Below, piece after piece: positions 1-5,159 of a stretch of 5,159 nt of DNA (position 1 is the stretch's first letter; each line of letters starts with the position of its first letter). Below the pieces are notes generated by a model. It worked only from the letters and a program-made list of their open reading frames with translations, searched no databases and had not been told where the DNA came from. The position numbers and the translations under genes are program-made. The DNA is from JALZAQ01 sp038253885 (lineage in GTDB: Bacteria; Gemmatimonadota; Gemmatimonadetes; Gemmatimonadales; Gemmatimonadaceae): positions 1 to 5,159 of the forward strand of contig JBBSGP010000119.1 in the NCBI GenBank assembly GCA_038253885.1, given 5' to 3'.

Positions 1-1
1 C

Positions 2-3000
2 CTTCCCGAGGCCGAGCGCTGGCTCGCTGATCTGGGCACGCTTCTCGAGGGTGACGCGGCCGCGCTCTATCCGCCACGCGAGGGATTCGGCGAGGTCGAG
101 CCGCACCTCGAGGTCGCCGGCGAGCGCGTCGAGACACTCGAACGCGTGGGGCGCGGTGCCGTGCGCCTTCTGGTGACGACCGCCCGCGCCGTGCTCGAGC
201 GCACGCGGCTTCCGGCGACGCTGCGCACCTCGCGCCTGAGCTTGCGGGTGGGGGACACGCGGCGCCCCGAGGACCTCATCACCCACCTCGAGTCGGTCGG
301 GTTCGAGCGTGTTCCGGTGGTGGAAGATGTCGCCCAGTTCAGCGTGCGCGGCGGCATCGTCGACATCTACAGCTTCGGCATGGCGAATCCCGTGCGGCTC
401 GAGTTCTGGGGCGACGAGATCACGTCGTTGCGCCACTTCGACATTCTGACTCAGCGCTCGACCCGTGAAGCGGAGGTCGCCCTCGTCCTGCCCGTTGACG
501 CTCGGCCCAGCGAGGCCGACGACGCCGACACGCGCGGCACCCTGGCTGAGCTCTTTCCTCCCGACACTATCCTGCTGCTGCCCGAGGGCGGACACCTCGA
601 TGCGGAGATGGAGCGCACCTGGGAGGAGGCGGAGCACCACATCGAGGTGGCGCATCGGCGCGGCGAGAACGTCATCGCGCGCGCCGAGCTCTACCAGACT
701 CCATCCGAGGCGCTGGCCACGCTGTCCGCATTCGGAACTCTCGTGCTTCGGCCGGCGGGGGACGCCGAGATCGTCTTTCCCATCCAGCCTCCCGAGGAGA
801 TCGACCGCGACATCAAGCGACTCCGCAGGGTGGTGGATGACGTCATGCCGACCGTGATCCTCTGCGACAACACCGGGCAGGCCGAGCGTCTCGATGAGCT
901 GCTGAACGCGGATGTGATGTCGCCCTCGCCGGCGGCTCTGACCGTGGGTGCACTGGATGGCGGGTTCGTCATCCCGTCGGCGGGTCACCAGGTCGGGCTG
1001 CGAGTGCTCACCGACCACGAGATCTTCCGCCGGGAGCGTCGGATCCGGCGGCAGCGCCGCTATTCCACCGGCGCGCCGCTGGAAACGGTGACGGCGCTCA
1101 GGCCCGGCGATTACGTGGTGCATCTGGAGCACGGCATCGGCATCTACCGCGGTATGGAGCACATGTTCGTGCGTGATGCCACCGTGGAGGTGGCGGTCAT
1201 CGAGTACGAGGGCGGCGACCGCCTGAATGTCCCGCTCTACCGCATCGACCAGATCGAGCGATACCGGTCGGCCGGGGAGAGCGCCGAAGAGAGTGCGCCG
1301 CCGAGACTTCACAAGCTCGGGGGCCGCCGCTGGGCGCAGCAGCGCGATCGCACGCGGGCGGCGCTGCAGGAGATGACACTCGAACTTCTGGATCTGTACG
1401 CGCGGCGCCGGATGGCGACCAAGGCGCCCGCCTTACCGGACTCCACCTGGCAGCGACAGCTCGAGTCGTCGTTCCTATTCGAGGACACGCCCGACCAGCG
1501 AAAAGCCACCGACGACGTCAAGCGGGACATGGAGTCGGCACGGCCGATGGATCGGCTGCTGGTCGGCGACGTCGGCTACGGCAAGACCGAGATCGCCGTT
1601 CGGGCGGCGTTCAAGACGGTCCAATCCGGCCGGCAGGTCGCGGTGCTCGTGCCCACCACCATCCTGGCGGAGCAGCACGGAAGAACTTTCAGCGACCGCC
1701 TCGCCGATTTCCCCGTTCGTGTCGTCACACTGAGTCGCTTTCAGACAGGGAAGGAGCAGGTGGCGGTACTCGCCTCGATCGCGACCAGCCAGGTGGACAT
1801 CGTCATCGGGACGCACCGGCTGTTGAGCGAGGATGTGCGGTTCGCCGACCTCGGCCTGATCGTGGTCGACGAGGAACACCGGTTCGGTGTGAAGCACAAG
1901 GAGCGGCTGAAGCAGATGCGGATGGAGACGGACGTGCTGACGCTCACGGCGACACCGATCCCGCGAACGCTGCACCTGTCGCTCGCCGGACTCCGCGACA
2001 TGACGCTGATCCAGACCGCACCTCGCGACCGATCGCCGGTGCTCACGTTCATCGAGCCGTGGGACGACGCGCTGATCGAGGAAGGGATCGCCCGCGAGCT
2101 GGACCGGGGTGGCCAGGTGTTCTTCGTGCACAACCGCATCGAGACCATCGTCGGCGTCACCGACCACGTCCAGCGCATCGCGCCGCGGGCGACGATCGGG
2201 GTGGCTCACGGGCAGATGCGCGAGCGCGATCTCGAGGAGGTGATGCGCCGCTTCGTGGCCGGTGAGATCGATGTGCTGGTCTCGACGATGATCGTCGAAT
2301 CGGGGCTCGATGTCCCGAACGCCAACACAATGTTCGTGAACCGAGCCGATCACTTCGGGCTTGCACAGCTGTACCAGTTGCGCGGCCGCGTGGGCCGCTC
2401 GCATCGTCGGGCGTACTGCTATCTGTTGGTGCCGGACGCGGTGGACCCGGATGCCGAGCGCCGGCTGGAGGTGCTGGAGCACCATACGGAGCTGGGGGCG
2501 GGCTACCGGGTGGCGTTGAAGGATCTGGAGCTGCGCGGCGCCGGCAACCTCCTCGGCCCCGAACAGTCCGGATTCGTGCAAGCCGTGGGGTTCGATCTGT
2601 ATCTGCGGATGCTCGACGAGACGGTGAGCCGCCTCATGCGGGGAGACGGCGCGCCAAAGTTCGTCCCAGCCGACATCTCGATGGACATGCCCGCCTATCT
2701 GCCCGACGACTACATCCCGATCCAGGAGGCGAAGCTCGACGTGTACCGACGGCTCACGCGCCTGACGGAGCCCGATGAGATCGAGGCTCTTCGCTCGGAG
2801 CTGCGCGATCGCTTCGGACCGCTTCCTCCCTCGGCGGATGCCTTCATCGCCTCGGCGCTGCTCCGGGTGATCGGCGGTCGTCTCGGCGCCGAAGGGATCC
2901 TGGTGCGCGGAGCGGAAGCCCGTATTACCTTTCGAGACACCGCGGTGCCCCGGCTCAAGGGTCTCACCGCCGCATTCCACGAAGTTCAGTTCCAGGCGGA

Positions 3001-3100
3001 GGTGCGTCGGACGCACCCGCTCTCGCTCCGGTTGACTCGGCTTGGCGGCTCCTCGCTGCTCGACGGGTTGGTGCGGGCGCTGAGGAGTCTGCTGGTCTGA
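2..3100 (+). CDS. mfd: Transcription-repair coupling factor Mfd (5'-truncated by window edge)
   Basis: Mfd is an ATP-driven DNA translocase that pushes stalled RNA polymerase off DNA and recruits UvrA. The frame is open from base 2 and gives 1032 residues before TGA. Family members have about 1100-1180, so the N-terminus is missing; a GTG at 146 is internal, because upstream codons already read as Mfd. Numbered from the window edge, domains are: UvrB-like region (about 20-300, with RGGIVDIY at 116-123); CarD-like RNA polymerase-interaction domain (about 362-425, with LEHGIGIY at 375-382); relay helix (about 441-470); and a RecG-like helicase core. The core has Walker A GDVGYGKT (522-529), DEEH (623-626), TLTATPIPRT (647-656), motif VI QLRGRVGRS (792-800) and the translocation motif LELRGAGNLLG (842-852). 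The C-terminal D7 domain starts near LPDDYI (900-905). All helicase motifs are intact, so it should be active. Identification is secure from near-continuous resemblance to known Mfd proteins. Confidence 0.98.
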   Translation, partial: LPEAERWLADLGTLLEGDAAALYPPREGFGEVEPHLEVAGERVETLERVGRGAVRLLVTTARAVLERTRLPATLRTSRLSLRVGDTRRPEDLITHLESVGFERVPVVEDVAQFSVRGGIVDIYSFGMANPVRLEFWGDEITSLRHFDILTQRSTREAEVALVLPVDARPSEADDADTRGTLAELFPPDTILLLPEGGHLDAEMERTWEEAEHHIEVAHRRGENVIARAELYQTPSEALATLSAFGTLVLRPAGDAEIVFPIQPPEEIDRDIKRLRRVVDDVMPTVILCDNTGQAERLDELLNADVMSPSPAALTVGALDGGFVIPSAGHQVGLRVLTDHEIFRRERRIRRQRRYSTGAPLETVTALRPGDYVVHLEHGIGIYRGMEHMFVRDATVEVAVIEYEGGDRLNVPLYRIDQIERYRSAGESAEESAPPRLHKLGGRRWAQQRDRTRAALQEMTLELLDLYARRRMATKAPALPDSTWQRQLESSFLFEDTPDQRKATDDVKRDMESARPMDRLLVGDVGYGKTEIAVRAAFKTVQSGRQVAVLVPTTILAEQHGRTFSDRLADFPVRVVTLSRFQTGKEQVAVLASIATSQVDIVIGTHRLLSEDVRFADLGLIVVDEEHRFGVKHKERLKQMRMETDVLTLTATPIPRTLHLSLAGLRDMTLIQTAPRDRSPVLTFIEPWDDALIEEGIARELDRGGQVFFVHNRIETIVGVTDHVQRIAPRATIGVAHGQMRERDLEEVMRRFVAGEIDVLVSTMIVESGLDVPNANTMFVNRADHFGLAQLYQLRGRVGRSHRRAYCYLLVPDAVDPDAERRLEVLEHHTELGAGYRVALKDLELRGAGNLLGPEQSGFVQAVGFDLYLRMLDETVSRLMRGDGAPKFVPADISMDMPAYLPDDYIPIQEAKLDVYRRLTRLTEPDEIEALRSELRDRFGPLPPSADAFIASALLRVIGGRLGAEGILVRGAEARITFRDTAVPRLKGLTAAFHEVQFQAEVRRTHPLSLRLTRLGGSSLLDGLVRALRSLLV

Positions 3101-3141
3101 CGGCCGTCCCGCTCTTCCCTTCACGGAGCTCGTTCCCGGAT

Positions 3142-4641
3142 ATGAACCGTAGAATCATCGCCTTCGCAGGCGCGTTCGGGCTGCTCGCAGCCTGCGAGGG
3201 CTTCAAGGAAGCCATGACGGCGCACGTCGACGTCGTCGCCCGCGCGGCGACGCAGGAGCTCTCGGTCGACCGACTTTCCGAAATGTTGGGCGCGATGCAG
3301 GTTCCGCTCAAGCCGGAGATTGCCAAGGCCGTCGCCGAGCTGTGGGTGAACTACCAGCTCGCGGCCGAAGCCGCCGCCAAGAACGACTCGCTGACTGATC
3401 CGAAAGTGATCGACGCCGCGATGTGGCCCATGTTCGCGCAGATGCGCGCCAGCAAGTGGCACGACATCGTCTCCCGGACGTGGAAAGGCCCGGACACCAC
3501 CGGGATCGAGAATCGCTACAATCAGGGCGAGCTTCTGGCCGCTCGGCACATTCTCTGGATGACGCAGGGGTTGTCACAGGCAAAGAAGGACTCGATGCAC
3601 AAGGTTGCCGAGTCCGTACAGAAGCAGGCGACGGGATCGAACTTCACCGCGCTCGCGAACAAGTACACGATGGAGCCTGGTGCGAACAAGCGCGGAGGCG
3701 ACCTCGGCGTGTTCCCCAAGGGGAACATGGTTGCGGATTTCCAGAAGGCGCTCGAAGCGCTCAAGCCGGGTGAGGTCTCGCCGGTCACCGAGACGCAGTT
3801 CGGCTACCACATCATCTACCGGCCGAGGTTCAGCGAGGTGAAGGATCAGTTCGCCGAGCGGCTTCTGGCGAGTGGATCGAGCGCGGCCGAGAGCACGTAC
3901 ATGGCGAAGGTGACGCAGAGTGGCGACATCAAGTTCCGGAGTGGCGCGGCCGCCACGATCAAGGGCGTGGCGAAGGATCTGGAAGCGCACCACGACGACA
4001 AGACGGTGATTGCGACATCCAGGGCTGGCGATTTCATCGCCGGCCGCCTGGCGCAGTGGATCGAGATCATGCCCCGCCGTCAGCAGGTGGTACAGGCGCT
4101 TCCCACTGCGCCCGACAGCGACGCGATCAGTTTCGCTCGGAACTTCCTCACCAACGAGCTGGTGCTCCATCAGGCGGACAGCGCGAAGGTGAGCCTCGCC
4201 GACTCGGAAAAGGTCGAGATCCGGAAGCGTTTCGCTCAGGTCGTCAGTCAGGTATGGCAGGGGCTCGGTGTGGCACCCGCGGCGCTGCGCGATAGCGCGA
4301 AGAGCGAGAAGGAGCGCGAGCGAGTCGCCGGGGGGCAGGTGGATCGATACATGGACAAGCTGCTGGCGAATCAGGCGCAGTACGTGGATATCCCGGCGCC
4401 CGTCCAGACGGTGTTGCGCGAGAAGTTCGATTGGAAGCTCAACACCGCCGGTCTGGACCGCGCTGTCCAGCGCGCCGCGCAGATCCACAATCGGGCGGAT
4501 TCCGTTCGGGCGTCGCAGCGGCCGCAGTCGCAGGTGCCGTTGCCTCAGATGCAGATTCAGCCGGGCGGAGCTCATCCGTCGGCTCCCGCTCCGCCGCCGG
4601 TCAAACCACCGGCAGGAGCACCGCCGGCGACCAAGCCCTGA
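3142..4641 (+). CDS. PpiC-type (parvulin) peptidyl-prolyl cis-trans isomerase, lipoprotein
   Basis: This 499-residue exported foldase should catalyse cis-trans isomerisation of prolyl bonds in envelope proteins. The start gives a lipoprotein signal: MNRR, a hydrophobic stretch, then lipobox LAAC with Cys18 as lipid site; Glu19 follows, so there is no Asp+2 retention signal of the E. coli type. A weak GGAG lies at 3125-3128, 13 bases before ATG, rather far; the signal peptide decides the start. Residues about 34-106 are helical and SurA-N-like. The parvulin domain is about 130-230: ARHIL (134-138), GGDLG (185-189), GNMV (194-197) and FGYHII (220-225). His136, Met196, Phe200 and His223 of the usual active site are present; Glu178 sits where Cys or Asp is common. 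A second SurA-N-like stretch covers about 294-372, then a charged helical region and a Pro-rich tail (459-499, 14 prolines in 41 residues). It lies 41 bases after mfd and 50 before a SurA-like gene. The family is clear; the substrate is unknown. Confidence 0.93.
   Translation: MNRRIIAFAGAFGLLAACEGFKEAMTAHVDVVARAATQELSVDRLSEMLGAMQVPLKPEIAKAVAELWVNYQLAAEAAAKNDSLTDPKVIDAAMWPMFAQMRASKWHDIVSRTWKGPDTTGIENRYNQGELLAARHILWMTQGLSQAKKDSMHKVAESVQKQATGSNFTALANKYTMEPGANKRGGDLGVFPKGNMVADFQKALEALKPGEVSPVTETQFGYHIIYRPRFSEVKDQFAERLLASGSSAAESTYMAKVTQSGDIKFRSGAAATIKGVAKDLEAHHDDKTVIATSRAGDFIAGRLAQWIEIMPRRQQVVQALPTAPDSDAISFARNFLTNELVLHQADSAKVSLADSEKVEIRKRFAQVVSQVWQGLGVAPAALRDSAKSEKERERVAGGQVDRYMDKLLANQAQYVDIPAPVQTVLREKFDWKLNTAGLDRAVQRAAQIHNRADSVRASQRPQSQVPLPQMQIQPGGAHPSAPAPPPVKPPAGAPPATKP
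3241..3459 (+). repeat. Intragenic protein repeat, copy A (SurA-N-like helical module before the isomerase domain)
   Basis: This encodes residues 34-106 of the lipoprotein. Landmarks shared with copy B are Arg34-Ala35, RLSEM (44-48), Asn70, SLTD (83-86), FAQ (98-100) and Trp106. The spacing Asn-to-SLTD (13) and FAQ-to-Trp (8 from Phe) is the same in both copies. The likeness is at protein level only; the DNA is not obviously repeated, so any duplication is old. Both could instead reflect convergent features of SurA-type helical domains. Confidence 0.5.
4021..4257 (+). repeat. Intragenic protein repeat, copy B (SurA-N-like helical module after the isomerase domain)
   Basis: This encodes residues 294-372 of the lipoprotein. 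Landmarks are Arg294-Ala295, RLAQW (302-306), Asn338, SLAD (351-354), FAQ (364-366) and Trp372. Compared with copy A there is about ten residues of extra length between the RL motif and the Asn, two fewer between the SL(T/A)D motif and FAQ, and otherwise the same order. Unlike copy A, no parvulin domain follows; the protein continues into a charged helical region and a Pro-rich tail. Confidence 0.5.
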
Positions 4642-4691
4642 GCGCTCTGGGGGTCAGCGGATCCGCTCCACGGCGGCCGGGTAAGCACGTT
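4642..4691 (+). other. Intergenic gap with a 12-base perfect palindrome
   Basis: The spacer between the lipoprotein and SurA-like genes contains AGCGGATCCGCT at 4656-4667, which equals its own reverse complement. As RNA it could only form a 4-bp stem with a GATC loop, the flanking bases do not extend the pairing, and no T-run follows, so it is not a convincing terminator. It may be chance in GC-rich DNA. The preceding spacer (3101-3141) holds no hairpin or promoter that I can recognise. Confidence 0.3.
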
Positions 4692-5159
4692 ATGCGATTC
4701 GTCATCGCCGCGGTGCTGCTCTCGTCGGGTTCCGCCGGCGTGCTGTTCGCGCAGCAACCGGCGGCGCCGGCTCCGAGCTCGGCCATTCCGGTGGACCGCG
4801 TGGTCGCCGTGGTGGGGTCGCAACCCATCCTGTGGAGCAATGTTCTCGAGTACATGAACGACATGCAGGCGCGCGGCCAGCCGATTCCGGCGGACTCCGC
4901 CGCCCGGGCGGCTCTGCAGCGCGACGTCCTGAACCAGTTGGTGGACGTCGAGCTGATGGTCCAGCGCGCGCAGAGAGAGAAGATCGAGGTGGGGGACGCC
5001 GAGCTCACACCGGGCGTGGATCGCCGCATCAAGGAGGTTCGCGCGAAATTTCCGACCGACGCCGCCTATCGCGAGGCTCTGAAGCTGGACGGCTTCGGCT
5101 CATCGGAGGAATACCGCGGCTGGATGCTGGAGCAGTCGCGGCGCGAAGCGCTGCAGCAG
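4692..5159 (+). CDS. SurA-like periplasmic chaperone / peptidyl-prolyl isomerase (3'-truncated by window edge)
   Basis: The first 156 codons of a SurA-type protein, which in other bacteria escorts unfolded outer-membrane proteins across the periplasm. ATG 4692 gives a Sec signal peptide: MRF, a hydrophobic core, then a probable cleavage after VLFA (residue 20), followed by a Pro/Ala-rich linker (QQPAAPAPSS). The mature N-terminus begins VDRVVAVVGSQPIL (about 35-48), matching the start of the SurA N-terminal domain (VDKVAAVV... in E. coli). Next comes its helical pattern, including LNQLVDVELMVQRAQ (about 79-93), IEVGDAEL, then a helix pair ending at EEYRGWMLEQ. The parvulin domain or domains expected downstream lie outside the window, so isomerase activity cannot be judged. 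No clear Shine-Dalgarno precedes the ATG (GC-rich GGCGGCCGGG at 4672-4681), and no in-frame ATG or GTG lies in the 50-base gap, so this start is favoured. Co-direction with the preceding isomerase lipoprotein suggests joint expression. The family is fairly certain; the symbol surA is withheld because only the N-domain is visible. Confidence 0.88.
   Translation, partial: MRFVIAAVLLSSGSAGVLFAQQPAAPAPSSAIPVDRVVAVVGSQPILWSNVLEYMNDMQARGQPIPADSAARAALQRDVLNQLVDVELMVQRAQREKIEVGDAELTPGVDRRIKEVRAKFPTDAAYREALKLDGFGSSEEYRGWMLEQSRREALQQ

Noticed and set aside
146..148. GTG as the start of mfd
   Set aside because: The frame is open upstream to the window edge and those 48 codons read as Mfd N-terminal sequence (for example YPPREGFGEVEPHLE), so the GTG is an internal Val codon and the gene starts before the window.
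1475..3124. A 549-codon open frame on the - strand opposite mfd
   Set aside because: It lies wholly opposite strongly conserved Mfd helicase and D7 sequence. Its translation is rich in His, Arg and Gln with no recognisable domain, typical of antisense frames in GC-rich coding DNA with low stop-codon frequency.
3101..3141. Possible promoter or terminator between mfd and the lipoprotein gene
   Set aside because: The 41-base gap shows no inverted repeat, no T-run and no recognisable -35/-10 pair; only a weak GGAG is seen.
3574..4575. A 333-codon open frame on the - strand opposite the isomerase lipoprotein gene
   Set aside because: It is the same kind of shadow: Arg/Leu/His-rich, no domain, and opposite a gene with clear parvulin motifs and a lipoprotein signal.
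4656..4676. Possible rho-independent terminator between the lipoprotein and SurA-like genes
   Set aside because: Only 4-bp stems can be formed (AGCG/CGCT, or CCGC/GCGG), and no T-tract follows.

Overview
This is a high-GC, gene-dense bacterial chromosomal segment with three genes, all on the + strand. The first and last run off the window. The order is: (1) the 3' part of mfd, the transcription-repair coupling factor (2-3100); (2) a complete gene for a lipoprotein with a parvulin (PpiC-type) peptidyl-prolyl isomerase domain (3142-4641); (3) the 5' part of a SurA-like periplasmic foldase/chaperone gene (4692 to the window end). The gaps are only 41 and 50 bases, and neither holds a convincing terminator or promoter. 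The simplest reading is one co-directional transcription unit, although mfd could have its own promoter upstream of the window.

The lipoprotein signal and SurA-type proteins point to a diderm bacterium with an outer membrane. The GC richness, and an Mfd followed by two consecutive parvulin-type proteins, would fit Gemmatimonadota or a similar environmental lineage. This taxonomic guess rests on memory of gene order and general style, not on a search, and should be held loosely.

Functionally there are two themes. Mfd is a cytoplasmic DNA translocase that removes stalled RNA polymerase and recruits UvrA for nucleotide excision repair. The other two products are exported and should act in envelope protein folding: a membrane-anchored lipoprotein isomerase and a soluble periplasmic SurA-like chaperone. 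No mobile elements, CRISPR arrays, RNA genes or signs of recent transfer were seen. The most interesting observation is an apparent internal duplication in the lipoprotein: a SurA-N-like helical chaperone module occurs on each side of the single isomerase domain, and the second copy has no isomerase domain after it.
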